Assembly: GCF_029379315.1 (NCBI RefSeq)
Contig: NZ_JAQYWQ010000028.1
Coordinates: 1 to 59,960 of the forward strand
DNA length: 59,960 nucleotides
Reading direction: 5' to 3'
From: Nostoc sp. S13
GTDB taxonomy: Bacteria; Cyanobacteriota; Cyanobacteriia; Cyanobacteriales; Nostocaceae
A model generated the notes under the pieces. That model saw only the letters and a list, made by a program, of their open reading frames with translations. It was not told the DNA's origin and ran no database searches. This document shows, in pieces, positions 45,212 to 54,787 of this stretch (positions are counted from its first letter, which is position 1; each line of letters begins with the position of its first letter). The translations under genes were made by a program, and so were the position numbers.

Positions 45212-46276
45212 TTACGATCTCGTTTCTTTTAGCCTTCCTCTCCATTTCCGAATCGCACTAGCAGTTCTGGCGACAGGTGGCAGATATACATCAGGATTTT
45301 CGTGAGAATTTTCGTGTTGTGTAATACTTTTATTATTCAATTTTTGGGTAGTTAGACAGTTAGCCAAAGTAGGTAGATAGCTTTGATTACCTAAAGCTTT
45401 CATCACTTCATCGGCATTTTTAAACCGATCATTTAAGGCAGTTTTCACCATTTTTCCTAAAATCTGGGCGAAACTGTAGCTAATATTTACCTCTTTTTGC
45501 CAGCATATCTCACCACTGGTCGCGTCGTAGTCAAATTCTAAAGGACTTTTCGCAGTCAACATATAAATACAAGTTATACCCAGTGCATAAATATCACTGG
45601 CATAAACTGGACGTAAAGAAAACTGTTCTGGTGGTGCAAATCCCCTAGTCCCAATAAAGTTGGTGTTTGCAGGTTGATTGATTGAGTTTTCACAAACGTC
45701 AGCTAATTGCTCTTTCACCGCCCCAAAATCAATCAGTACTACCCGCCCGTCATACTCACACCGCAATAAATTCTGAGGCTTAATATCCCGATGAATCACA
45801 TGATATTTATGAAGATACTGTAATACAGGTAATAATTCCTGTAAAAATTGTTTAACTGAGGCTTCACTTTTTGGGCCAGTTTGCCGCACTTCTCGTGCCA
45901 GAGTCAAACCCGGCACATATTCTTGAATTAAAAAAAACTCTCCATTCGATTGAAAGTAGTCTAATAGCATGGGAATTTGCGAATGACTACCGAGTTGACC
46001 CAAGGTTCTTGCTTCTTTTTCAAAGCGCATACACGCCCTTTGCCAACTTTGAGGATTAGTCACTTTCGGACAAAGCTGTTTAATGACACACAGGGGATTC
46101 CCAGGTAATAGGGTATTTTTGGCTAAAAACGTGATCCCAAAACCACCCCTACCCAAAATTTGCAATATTTCATAGCGATCGCGAAATAGCCGTTTGGAAC
46201 CACACATCTGACCAAGTTGAGTTTGCTGTGAAATGCTCTGTTGAGAATTCGTTATTTTCTGAAAAAAGCGATTCAT
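45212..46276 (-). CDS. serine/threonine protein kinase
   Basis: 354 residues. Kinase domain about 34-310: glycine loop LGRGGFGITF, Lys66 in VIKQL, HRDIKPQN (162-169), DFG (183-185), and GTRGFAPPEQF in the activation segment. A basic C-terminal tail (IRKWRGRLKETRS) without a membrane helix. It is probably soluble. Same direction as the WD40 kinase but 430 bp away, so separate promoters are likely; the two kinase domains are clearly related. Confidence 0.93.
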   Translation of the reverse strand: MNRFFQKITNSQQSISQQTQLGQMCGSKRLFRDRYEILQILGRGGFGITFLAKNTLLPGNPLCVIKQLCPKVTNPQSWQRACMRFEKEARTLGQLGSHSQIPMLLDYFQSNGEFFLIQEYVPGLTLAREVRQTGPKSEASVKQFLQELLPVLQYLHKYHVIHRDIKPQNLLRCEYDGRVVLIDFGAVKEQLADVCENSINQPANTNFIGTRGFAPPEQFSLRPVYASDIYALGITCIYMLTAKSPLEFDYDATSGEICWQKEVNISYSFAQILGKMVKTALNDRFKNADEVMKALGNQSYLPTLANCLTTQKLNNKSITQHENSHENPDVYLPPVARTASAIRKWRGRLKETRS

Positions 46277-46725
46277 TAGTATAAAATATTTACTCTTAAA
46301 TGTCTCTAATTCTAGGACAAATATTCATTGGCAATAGTAAGATTACTGAATCTTTGCCAAATCATTAAAATCTTTCAAAAAGTAAAAATAAATTTTTGTA
46401 GAAATTACGTATTGAGAAAAAATATTAAATATGATTTTATTCTTTGTCACACATGAATCGGCTGTAGGGGTATACAGGTACTTAAGGTAAAACCCTTTTC
46501 AAACCTCGTTTCCAGCCAGATGCTGGAAATGCACCTCATCGCGGCTCTGCCGCGAGTTACGGAGGCGGAGCCTCAACGACGGGCATTCTCAGTCTGAGAC
46601 TCTTAACGAGATAATCTCTAAAAGCTGGTTTTAGGCTGGTTTTCACCTTAAGTTGACACGTATGTACCTCTGTACGCTCCTACTAGCTATTTTGTGAAAT
46701 GATATAACACCAACGGTATTGAGTT
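46277..46725. other. intergenic region with a palindromic element
   Basis: About 450 bp. The left part is AT-rich with no features; the right part is the palindromic element at 46480-46653. Confidence 0.5.
46480..46653. mobile_element. 174-bp MITE-like element with nested palindromes
   Basis: Outer inverted repeats ACTTAAGGTAAAACC (46480) and GGTTTTCACCTTAAGT (46638-46653). Inside are several short palindromes: CCAGCCAGATGCTGG, GCGGCTCTGCCGC, TCTCAGTCTGAGA and GAGATAATCTC. No coding capacity. Single copy in this window. Confidence 0.65.
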
Positions 46726-48960
46726 CTAAGGCACTTCAATGGGAATCAAAGTATTTTCTGGCAAGTAATTGCAAAAACGCCCTTCATCTGCAAGCACCAA
46801 AATCAGGCGCAGGGGATAATCTGGCGGAACTTGCAAGTCTGCCCACGGCACTGCCAACTCTAAACAATTATTTAAAGCTACTTGAGCGCGACTGAAACGC
46901 GGCTGCCATTGATAATTGTCTCCAGCTTCCCGAAACTGAATCGATTGTGTCAGCAAGTTAATTTCCAGAAGATGGTGAAAAAGGTAATTAAGTGGGGCTG
47001 CATCTGGTACATCTGCCAAGGGAACTGGGCTGTTGAGCATTGTTTTTTCTGGATAGAACCACAGCAAATTCAACTCTGCTGGGAAATCCTGCCCTGGTGC
47101 AGCACCACTTTTAAAGTCCAGCCGTAAATAGAAATTCAGATGATCCACCCCATACCAAAGTCGCTGGATGACGCTGCTATTGTGCATCGTCCCCCGCGCC
47201 CCGCCGATTTCTATACGTCCAGCTTTATCCCAGTCTTGTTCATCACCCTTACCATCGATGACGGGATGAATAAACCCTTGTGGGGTGTGGTTTCCCTGTG
47301 CTTGGTGGATTTCTACTGGTTGCTTGAGATAGGGCGGTACTGGTTCATTTAATGCCTTGTAAATGCCAAACAGGTGTTCTCGAAACAACCTGTCAAAGAT
47401 GGCATCTTGATTTGAGGAGTGTCCTGCACCAAACCACCAGAACCAGTCAGAACCCTCTGCGGCATACAATGCTTGCCAGGCTTCTGGGTTGTTTTCTTCC
47501 GTCGCTTCGGGATGACTTGCGAGCATAATCCTTGCTTCTGTCAAGTAATCCCAAGCTCGATTTTTGGCGGGATCGCCGATCCAAGTGGTGAAACTGCCAT
47601 CCACCCAAGAACCACTATGTAGTTGCTCTCCGGGAATGGTGGCTGTGGCTGGAAATTCTTCGAGAAATTCGGAGACAGTGACGAGTTTCAGCTGGGGTTG
47701 ATCGCTCAAGCTTTGATATAAAGCTTCTAGGAAGGGTTTGCCGTCTTCGGGATAAAATTCCCAGCAATTCTCCCCATCCAAGGCAATGGTAACTAGCCAA
47801 GGTTGTTCACTTTGACTCTCTCTTTGCATTTTAGCGATCGCTTGCAAATGTCCCACTAAGTCTGCTGCTGCCTGTTTTGCTGGCATCGCACTGTAGGTAA
47901 AGCCAATCAAATCTGATAATCTGTGGTCACGAAACACAATTGACAATTCACCCTCTGCGGTTTGCAGGCGATACGGTTGGTACAGCAGTTCTGGTTGCTC
48001 CACATTCCCCGCCCCATCCCGATGAAAAAAGTGTTTCAGTGTCCACCCTAAGACGGCTTCATCTGAGCATATCCACTTAAATCCTTGATTAATAATGTGT
48101 GGAAGTACCGCCGGACTGACTGACTGTTCCGAAGGCCACAAACCACGAGGGATCTGTCCAAAGCGGTCTTTATACAAGTTCCAAGCTTTCCGCAAGTGGC
48201 GGGGAATATCTTCTGCCCACTGAAATCGCTGGTTAGGTAGTGTCATCTTGGGCACTGCTACCCGACCGGAGTTAGTATCAGCTAGCAAGGGTAAAATCGG
48301 GTGGGTGTAAGGCGTGGTAGTAACTTCTAGCTGCCCCGCCTCCTGCATTTTCCGATGTTGGGGAATAATCCGGCTGAGAATTTCTCGCTGTTTGGAATAA
48401 ATGCGCTGGCGATCGCTTAAAGTAAAATTCCGACCCTGTTTTAACCAAGCAGCAATTTCTGGGTCATCCCAAAACAACGGATCGATCCAAGCCAAATTGT
48501 GCCAAGCTAGCAAATCACCATAATCTGGCAATTCCCAATTTGCTAAACACCAAGCCTGCCCTTTTTCCTGCCTTTGCTGGTACAACTCGGCATAGCGGGG
48601 ATGAGGGTCAATCAGCGTGTGGTGATTGGCATCAAAAAAGTGTTGGATAATAAATTCGCGCTGTTCCTGGGTGAGTTGTTCATCTGGTGTCAAGCTTGCC
48701 GTGAGATAAGGGTCAAAAGCAGTGCCAGCAATATAATCTTCCAGTTGCAATATCAGCGATGGAACTAAATTCACCGTTTGGTGTAACTTAGGATACCGCT
48801 CTAAGAGCAATACCAAATCCAAATAATCTTTAGTCCCATGCAAACGTACCCAAGGAAGCCGGTACTGCTGACTAGAAGCTAGCGAAACGCCGCTGCCAGG
48901 GGATTTGTACAGCGGCTGATGTTGATGCCAGATAAAAGCGATGTAGAGAGGATGGGACAT
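46726..48960 (-). CDS. glycoside hydrolase family 57 protein
   Basis: 744 residues. GH57 signatures: FIWHQHQPLY at 10-19, GLWPSEQSVSP at about 275-285 (nucleophile Glu) and DGENCWEFY at about 395-400 (acid/base Asp). A C-terminal beta domain (about 570-744, DGKGDEQDWDKAGRIEIGG) follows. Family members are amylases, branching enzymes or amylopullulanases, so a role in glycogen metabolism is likely. No signal peptide, so cytoplasmic. Confidence 0.92.
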   Translation of the reverse strand: MSHPLYIAFIWHQHQPLYKSPGSGVSLASSQQYRLPWVRLHGTKDYLDLVLLLERYPKLHQTVNLVPSLILQLEDYIAGTAFDPYLTASLTPDEQLTQEQREFIIQHFFDANHHTLIDPHPRYAELYQQRQEKGQAWCLANWELPDYGDLLAWHNLAWIDPLFWDDPEIAAWLKQGRNFTLSDRQRIYSKQREILSRIIPQHRKMQEAGQLEVTTTPYTHPILPLLADTNSGRVAVPKMTLPNQRFQWAEDIPRHLRKAWNLYKDRFGQIPRGLWPSEQSVSPAVLPHIINQGFKWICSDEAVLGWTLKHFFHRDGAGNVEQPELLYQPYRLQTAEGELSIVFRDHRLSDLIGFTYSAMPAKQAAADLVGHLQAIAKMQRESQSEQPWLVTIALDGENCWEFYPEDGKPFLEALYQSLSDQPQLKLVTVSEFLEEFPATATIPGEQLHSGSWVDGSFTTWIGDPAKNRAWDYLTEARIMLASHPEATEENNPEAWQALYAAEGSDWFWWFGAGHSSNQDAIFDRLFREHLFGIYKALNEPVPPYLKQPVEIHQAQGNHTPQGFIHPVIDGKGDEQDWDKAGRIEIGGARGTMHNSSVIQRLWYGVDHLNFYLRLDFKSGAAPGQDFPAELNLLWFYPEKTMLNSPVPLADVPDAAPLNYLFHHLLEINLLTQSIQFREAGDNYQWQPRFSRAQVALNNCLELAVPWADLQVPPDYPLRLILVLADEGRFCNYLPENTLIPIEVP

Positions 48961-48965
48961 AGGAA

Positions 48966-49037
48966 TAGTTAGGAGTTAAGAATGAGGAGTTAGGAGTTAA
49001 CTGAAAACTCATAACTCCTAACTCCTAACTCCTAACT
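48966..49037. repeat. GAGTTAG / CTAACTC heptamers in both orientations
   Basis: GGAGTTA copies at 48969-48999 and complementary CTAACTC copies at about 49014-49036 form a potential hairpin between the Nfu and GH57 genes. Confidence 0.8.
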
Positions 49038-49038
49038 T

Positions 49039-49269
49039 TTACACCACTTGCTCAATTTCTGCAATTTCGGGAATCATTTCCTTGAGGCGGCGCTCAATAC
49101 CCATTCTCAGGGTCATTGCAGAACTGGGACAAGAACCACAGGCACCTTGCAACCGCAGTTTTACAACAGGCCCATCGAGTTCAACGAGTTCCACATTGCC
49201 GCCATCAGACATGAGATAAGGGCGCATTTCATCTAAGACTGTTTCAACGTTGTCAATTGTAAGTTCCAT
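49039..49269 (-). CDS. nfu: NifU C-terminal-domain protein (Nfu) iron-sulfur scaffold
   Basis: 76 residues, the single-domain size of cyanobacterial Nfu/CnfU. Cluster ligands C44 and C47 in GACGSCPSS; start [20 protein letters not shown], with [11 protein letters not shown] following. As a dimer it assembles and passes [4Fe-4S]/[2Fe-2S] clusters, for example to photosystem I. Essential in cyanobacteria that were tested. It is followed by heptamer repeats on both sides and lies upstream of the GH57 gene on the same strand. Confidence 0.95.
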   Translation of the reverse strand: MELTIDNVETVLDEMRPYLMSDGGNVELVELDGPVVKLRLQGACGSCPSSAMTLRMGIERRLKEMIPEIAEIEQVV

Positions 49270-49292
49270 AGTTTTAGACCTGCTAAGTTAAT

Positions 49293-49352
49293 GATGGGCA
49301 TTGGGAATGGGGCATTGGGCATTGGGCATTGGGCATTGGGCATTGGGCATTG
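49293..49352. repeat. GGGCATT heptamer array
   Basis: About eight copies upstream of the Nfu gene. Confidence 0.93.
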
Positions 49353-49834
49353 AATAATAATGATCCTTGTGCCGTATATGCCGTTACTCATTAACCATTA
49401 TCCAAAATTTTATTTTCCAGCTTTGATGACTTTTGACTAAACCACTACTGGTTTTAGCAACTTGATATCAGATTAGCTGAAACATTGTTTTCGTCTGAGC
49501 CTCCTACTTTACTCTAGCCTTTTGGTTCTGCTTTGCAGTCCGACGGAAGGCAGGATTTAATGCTCCTAAGTACACCTTTGCGTCAAAAGGGGTCAAAAAT
49601 CTATTTTTCGTAGATTGAGTAGAGCGGAGCAAAAGCCAACATTTAGGCGTTTGTTGTGTTTTGTTCTTCAACCCAATCTTTAATTATACAATTTTTGTGG
49701 CAGGAACAGAATTATTCCCAATTTCTAATTTAGTTATTAAATAATAATTGCTCAAATAATTTAAAGTTAAAAACTCAAAACCCAGTACTGCCAAGTATCC
49801 AAACTCCAAACTCCTAACTCCTAACTCCTAACTC
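49353..49834. other. intergenic region upstream of nfu
   Basis: About 480 bp, AT-rich, ending in CTAACTC heptamers (49808-49840) that supply the stop codon of the histidine kinase gene. It probably holds the nfu promoter. No gene seen. Confidence 0.45.
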
Positions 49835-51595
49835 CTAACTGTTTGTTGAGTCGCTATCAATAGATGAAACCATGACAGGTTGTTGATATAGTGGCACTGT
49901 AAATGTGACTGTTGAGCCAAGTCCTTCGCCCAGACTATAAAAATGTACCTCACCACCCATTGCCTCCACTAGCTTCTGGGATATAGCCAGTCCTAAACCT
50001 GTACCGCCATAGTGGCGAGTGCGGGAGCCATCCACCTGAGAGAATAATTGAAACAGTTTATCTTGTTTGTCCAAAGAAACACCGATGCCAGTGTCTGCCA
50101 CCCGGACTCTCACCATGCCAGGAAATTCCTGACCTTGAAAGTTCGGCTTCGCTTTTTTGAGTACTAAATCAGCGCTGACGGTGATACCACCTTCATGGGT
50201 AAATTTGATGGCATTACCTACCAAATTGAGCATAACTTGTAGCAACCGTTGGTAGTTGCTTTGGACAATAATCTCATCGGAGATAGCAGGCATTTGCATC
50301 CGAAAGCTGAGGTTTCTCATTTCTGCTTGGGGACGCATGAAATTTTCTACAGCACTGAATAGCTCATCTAGCTTGACTGGAGCGTAAACTAGCTCCATTT
50401 TACCAGCTTCGATTTTGGCAATGTCCAAAATATCGTTGATGATATTTAGCAGATGTATCGATAAGTGGTGAGCTTCTGCCAAAAATTGGTTTTGTTCTTC
50501 TGGGTCATCTGCCATCCCTTCTAAAATCAGCTTCATGAAGCCAATCATGCCATTGAGGGGGGTACGAATTTCATGGGATACATTAGCCAGAAACTCACTT
50601 TTGAGGCGGGAAGCTTCTTCGGCTTTTTGACGCGCTGCTTCTAATTCTTTATATAAAGTAGCATGTGCGATCGCAGTTCCCAATTGATCTGCTGCTTCTT
50701 TTGCCAGTTCTAATTCCGATTCTGTTAATGTGTAGCATTCATCCTGCCAATTCAAGGCAACCAATCCATTCGCCTGGTCTTGATAGCAAGTCGCAACCAC
50801 CAAAGTTTTCTGCCGCCCAAACTCCGTATATCCAGGCACTTCCATCACAACTGGTTCTAGGGTTGCCAAAACTTGAGCAAAGGCAGATTCAGAAGCTATA
50901 TCTATTTCTAAGCCAAGCATTGATTTGAGTTCTGGCTGGCGATACTCAGCCTTCACCTCCACTTTTGAGCTAGAGGACTGATAAGGACAAATAATGCAGC
51001 GCTCTAACCGTAGTGCTTTCCCCAAACTGTCAACTGTTTGCTGCCAAATAATATCTAAATCCAATGTCCGCCGAATATTTTTGGTAATCCGATTTACTAG
51101 TTTTTGGTGTTGCTGTGAACGTAAAGCCAACTCTATTTGTGTGGGCGTTTTTGATGCCACACGTACTTGTTTTTTGTTGAGTGTCGCTTGCACTAACCGT
51201 CCCATCACTAAAACTGTAGTGGCTGCCATTCCTAAACTCGGCATAATCGGACTAATCACTAAGTCCAACTCAAATAATTCCTGATGGTAGCTAAACCAAC
51301 ACTGAAACCTTTCTGGCACTAAACTTATCAAAATTCGGTGCAAGCGTTCCAAATAACTAACCTTATCCACCGGGGCAAAAGTTTGGGTCTGGTTGAGCTC
51401 GTCAACTATTTTTTCGGTATTTAACCCTAGGAGTTCGCTGTGCTGCCAACAAAAGGTCAGATAGCGCCCTGCCGCATCTTGCGTATATACCAACTCGGCT
51501 CCTAGAGTTGGTAATGAGCCATCAGTCTGACTGGTAATAGATTCCAGATTTTGGGAAAATACATTCGGCAATTGGGAATTGGCAGTAATAGTCAT
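49835..51595 (-). CDS. GAF-containing sensor histidine kinase
   Basis: 586 residues. A PAS-like N-terminal part (about 30-130), GAF domain (about 180-320), HisKA with phospho-acceptor His in FLANVSHEIRTPLNGMIGF, and HATPase with NLVGNAIKFTHEGG, VADTGIGVS and GGTGLGLAISQKL. No membrane helix or receiver domain. Soluble two-component sensor; its response regulator is not adjacent. The stop codon falls within heptamer repeats. Confidence 0.93.
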   Translation of the reverse strand: MTITANSQLPNVFSQNLESITSQTDGSLPTLGAELVYTQDAAGRYLTFCWQHSELLGLNTEKIVDELNQTQTFAPVDKVSYLERLHRILISLVPERFQCWFSYHQELFELDLVISPIMPSLGMAATTVLVMGRLVQATLNKKQVRVASKTPTQIELALRSQQHQKLVNRITKNIRRTLDLDIIWQQTVDSLGKALRLERCIICPYQSSSSKVEVKAEYRQPELKSMLGLEIDIASESAFAQVLATLEPVVMEVPGYTEFGRQKTLVVATCYQDQANGLVALNWQDECYTLTESELELAKEAADQLGTAIAHATLYKELEAARQKAEEASRLKSEFLANVSHEIRTPLNGMIGFMKLILEGMADDPEEQNQFLAEAHHLSIHLLNIINDILDIAKIEAGKMELVYAPVKLDELFSAVENFMRPQAEMRNLSFRMQMPAISDEIIVQSNYQRLLQVMLNLVGNAIKFTHEGGITVSADLVLKKAKPNFQGQEFPGMVRVRVADTGIGVSLDKQDKLFQLFSQVDGSRTRHYGGTGLGLAISQKLVEAMGGEVHFYSLGEGLGSTVTFTVPLYQQPVMVSSIDSDSTNS

Positions 51596-51769
51596 TAATT
51601 GAGTTGGATATACAAAAAGTATCCGACCGTAATTTTACTAAAGCTGCTCAAATTTTTGCATAAATTTTTACAGCTTTTTCGTTTTTTATTGTGTATTTGT
51701 TGATGTTTAGAAATCCAGATTGGCAAACTTCATTTTTTTTTAACTTGCATTGATAGCTGACTGATGGCA

Positions 51770-52006
51770 TCAATCGTTCCATTCACCGCGAGGAGGAACG
51801 GGGGTACGCACAGGCGTGCGGGTCAATTCGTCATCTCTGAGGATTTCACCCCGCAACCACTGGCGAATCGCCACCTCAATCACTTTACTTGGGTCATTAG
51901 TGAGATGCTGAATTTGCTCTAGTAACTCGGAGTCTAGGCGGACAGCAATTTCTACCTTATCGGCTCGTGTGTTTTCCGCTTCGGTAGTTTTCTCTTGCAT
52001 ATTCAT
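51770..52006 (-). CDS. ribbon-helix-helix-type DNA-binding protein
   Basis: About 78 residues from the Met at 52006 (MNMQEKTTEAENTRADKVEI); the frame is open to 52066 and the longer start is also possible. The central part VEIAVRLDSELLEQIQHLTN then DPSKVIEVAIRQWLRGE is a strand-helix-helix pattern of the CopG/Arc type. The Pro/Arg-rich tail (RTPVRTPVPPRGEWND) is variable. Regulator or antitoxin; no toxin adjacent. Confidence 0.7.
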   Translation of the reverse strand: MNMQEKTTEAENTRADKVEIAVRLDSELLEQIQHLTNDPSKVIEVAIRQWLRGEILRDDELTRTPVRTPVPPRGEWND

Positions 52007-52390
52007 AGGTTTATATACTCTGAATTGGTTTTGTCTAAAGCTTTGTGAAGTAGTTATATTCATCATTTGGGCTAATTAACTGAAAAACCTTCAAGGGCAC
52101 AATTACATAGTTCCCCAAAATAGCAGCAAAGTAACAGCTTTAAGTTTCAAATCGCATTTTTCATATAACTGACTAAACAATGGCTCTAGAAGTTTTGTCG
52201 GTAAATCAAGGATTCTGGGTAATTACAAGTCGCAATTACTCATGATCCCTACATGATCCCTACATGTACTTATTTACATTCATTGTACGCTCCTAGCTGT
52301 TGAATACTAGCAGCGACAAATAGACTTTCATAATATTCTTAAAAGTCCACCTATTTAGATCGAAAGTTAAAGATGGGGTGAAGATGGGAA

Positions 52391-52497
52391 TTGGGCATTG
52401 GGCATGGGGCATTGGGCATGGGGCATGGGGCATTGGGCATGGGGCATTGGGCATGGGGCATTGGGCATGGGGCATTGGGCATTGGCATGGGGCATTG
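52391..52497. repeat. GGGCATT/GGGGCAT heptamer array
   Basis: About 15 copies mixing the two variants. ORFs through it on both strands are spurious. Confidence 0.95.
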
Positions 52498-52522
52498 TGG
52501 GGAAATAATAACTCTTCACACC

Positions 52523-52578
52523 AGTAGAGACGCGATTAATCGCGTCTCTACTCCAAACTCCCCACTCCCCACTCCCCA
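52523..52578. repeat. GTAGAGACG palindrome plus CCCCACT heptamers
   Basis: AGTAGAGACGCGAT pairs with ATCGCGTCTCTACT at 52523-52552, followed by CTCCCCACTCCCC. Same composite as the insert within the ClC gene. Confidence 0.85.
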
Positions 52579-52679
52579 CCCCGCACTAAAAGCTAGCAGC
52601 GTCTTGGCTAAGAAAGCATTAAAATACATTAAGTAAATTGCTCTTTTAACTTTGGTTGCTGCTAAGGCAAAGATAGTAT

Positions 52680-54491
52680 ATGACTGACGTTCCCGCAGTT
52701 CGCATTCGCAATTTTTGTATTATTGCTCACATCGACCACGGGAAATCAACCCTCGCCGATCGCTTGTTGCAAGCTACTGGTACTGTTGAAGACCGACAGA
52801 TGAAGGAACAGTTTCTCGACAATATGGATCTGGAACGGGAGCGCGGCATTACAATTAAGCTGCAAGCTGCCCGGATGAACTACACTGCTAAGGATGGTCA
52901 GCAGTATGTGCTAAACCTAATTGATACTCCTGGACATGTGGATTTCTCCTATGAAGTCTCGCGCTCTCTTGTAGCTTGTGAAGGAGCGCTATTGGTAGTA
53001 GATGCGTCCCAAGGTGTGGAGGCGCAAACTTTGGCAAATGTATATTTAGCGTTAGAGAGTAACCTGGAAATTATCCCGGTTTTGAATAAAATCGATTTGC
53101 CTGGGGCTGAACCAGAACGGGTAATTGGCGAAATTGAAGAAATTATTGGTCTAGATTGCAGTGGGGCAATTCTGGCCTCTGCTAAAGAAGGAATTGGTAT
53201 TGATCAGATTTTAGAAGCAGTTGTTGAGCGGATACCGCCACCGCCGAATACGATAAATGAACGCTTACGGGCGCTAATTTTTGATAGCTATTACGACAGT
53301 TACCGGGGAGTAATTGTCTATTTCCGGGTGATGGATGGTACCGTGAGAAAAGGCGATCGCATCCATTTAATGGCATCCGGTAAAGAATTTGAAATTGATG
53401 AGTTAGGCGTCCTTTCTCCGACTCAAAAGCAAGTTGAAGAACTGCACGCTGGGGAAGTAGGCTATTTGGCAGCGGCAATTAGAGCTGTAGCTGATGCACG
53501 GGTGGGCGATACAATTACCCTGAGTAAGGCGAAAGCAGAGGTACCTTTACCAGGCTACGCAGAAGCGAAGCCGATGGTTTATTGTGGGATGTTCCCCATT
53601 GATGCTGACCAATTTGAAGACTTGCGGGAAGCCTTGGAAAAGCTCGAACTCAACGATGCGGCGCTGCACTACGAACCAGAAACTTCGAGCGCGATGGGGT
53701 TTGGTTTCCGTTGCGGGTTCTTGGGTTTGCTGCACATGGAAATTGTCCAAGAACGTCTAGAGCGAGAGTATAACCTAGATTTAATCATTACAGCCCCCTC
53801 GGTGGTTTATAAAGTGATCACCATTAAAGGTGAGGAGATGTACATCGATAATCCTAGCCGTTTACCTTCTCCCAACGATCGCGAAAGAATTGAAGAACCC
53901 TACGTCAAAGTAGAGATGATTACGCCGGAAACCTATGTCGGTAGCTTGATGGAGTTATCACAAAATCGCCGTGGCATCTTTAAAGATATGAAATATCTCA
54001 CTCAAGGACGAACCACCCTTACCTATGAGCTTCCCTTAGCAGAAGTTGTGACTGACTTTTTTGATCAGATGAAATCGCGATCGCGCGGTTATGCCAGCAT
54101 GGAATATCACCTGATTGGCTACCGTGAAAATCCTCTGGTGAAGCTGGATATCATGATTAACGGCGATCCGGTGGATTCCTTGGCGATGATTGTGCATCGA
54201 GATAAAGCTTACAACGTTGGGCGGGCAATGGCAGAAAAACTCAAGGAACTAATTCCCCGCCATCAATTTAAAGTGCCAATTCAAGCGTCTATTGGCAGTA
54301 AAGTTATCGCCAGCGAACACATTCCCGCCTTGCGGAAAGATGTCCTAGCCAAGTGCTACGGTGGTGACATCAGCCGCAAGAAGAAACTTTTGCAGAAGCA
54401 AGCAAAAGGTAAAAAGCGGATGAAATCTGTAGGTACTGTGGACGTACCCCAGGAAGCCTTTATGGCAGTACTGCGCTTGGATCAAAGCTAA
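52680..54491 (+). CDS. lepA: translation elongation factor 4 (LepA)
   Basis: 603 residues, the family's length. GTPase motifs [22 protein letters not shown] and NKIDLPGA; domain II; the LepA-specific EF-G-like domains with [20 protein letters not shown]; and the C-terminal domain ending [14 protein letters not shown], with [18 protein letters not shown]4 acts on stalled or mistranslocated ribosomes. Single gene, followed by a probable terminator. Confidence 0.97.
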   Translation: MTDVPAVRIRNFCIIAHIDHGKSTLADRLLQATGTVEDRQMKEQFLDNMDLERERGITIKLQAARMNYTAKDGQQYVLNLIDTPGHVDFSYEVSRSLVACEGALLVVDASQGVEAQTLANVYLALESNLEIIPVLNKIDLPGAEPERVIGEIEEIIGLDCSGAILASAKEGIGIDQILEAVVERIPPPPNTINERLRALIFDSYYDSYRGVIVYFRVMDGTVRKGDRIHLMASGKEFEIDELGVLSPTQKQVEELHAGEVGYLAAAIRAVADARVGDTITLSKAKAEVPLPGYAEAKPMVYCGMFPIDADQFEDLREALEKLELNDAALHYEPETSSAMGFGFRCGFLGLLHMEIVQERLEREYNLDLIITAPSVVYKVITIKGEEMYIDNPSRLPSPNDRERIEEPYVKVEMITPETYVGSLMELSQNRRGIFKDMKYLTQGRTTLTYELPLAEVVTDFFDQMKSRSRGYASMEYHLIGYRENPLVKLDIMINGDPVDSLAMIVHRDKAYNVGRAMAEKLKELIPRHQFKVPIQASIGSKVIASEHIPALRKDVLAKCYGGDISRKKKLLQKQAKGKKRMKSVGTVDVPQEAFMAVLRLDQS

Positions 54492-54522
54492 TTTAAAAGT
54501 GCTTAATCCGGAAAAACGATTT

Positions 54523-54553
54523 AAAACCTTATGACAAGGGGTTTTTTCTTTTT
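54523..54553 (+). terminator. probable lepA terminator
   Basis: AAAACCTT (54523-54530), a loop, AAGGGGTTTTTTC and a T-rich run just after the lepA stop. The stem has a two-base bulge. Confidence 0.6.
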
Positions 54554-54779
54554 TCCTTTGCCCCCGAAGTTCAGATGCCTGCGGCGGGCTGCGCCAATGC
54601 CGTCAGTCGCCGCTCCTGCTTCTCTCCTTGTTCTCTAAAAGTCAAAGGAGTCACTAAAACAATCGGATTCACCCTACTTACACATCAGAAAAACAGCAGT
54701 CATTATGACTCAATACTGATTATCCTAAAAAAGCTTGTATATTAGCACAGGAAACAACATATCAGAATCCTAACAGAGG

Positions 54780-54787
54780 AATAAAAC
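54780..54787 (+). promoter_or_regulatory. ribosome-binding site of the carboxypeptidase gene
   Basis: AGAGGA at about 54776-54781 stands before ATG 54788 at good spacing, which supports that start. Confidence 0.6.

Larger units (their letters stand above)
52067..52679. other. intergenic region upstream of lepA
   Basis: About 610 bp. Contains TACATGATCCC repeated at 52240-52262, a heptamer array (52391-52497), a hairpin plus CCCCACT repeats (52523-52578), and then a non-repetitive stretch that should hold the lepA promoter. Confidence 0.6.
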
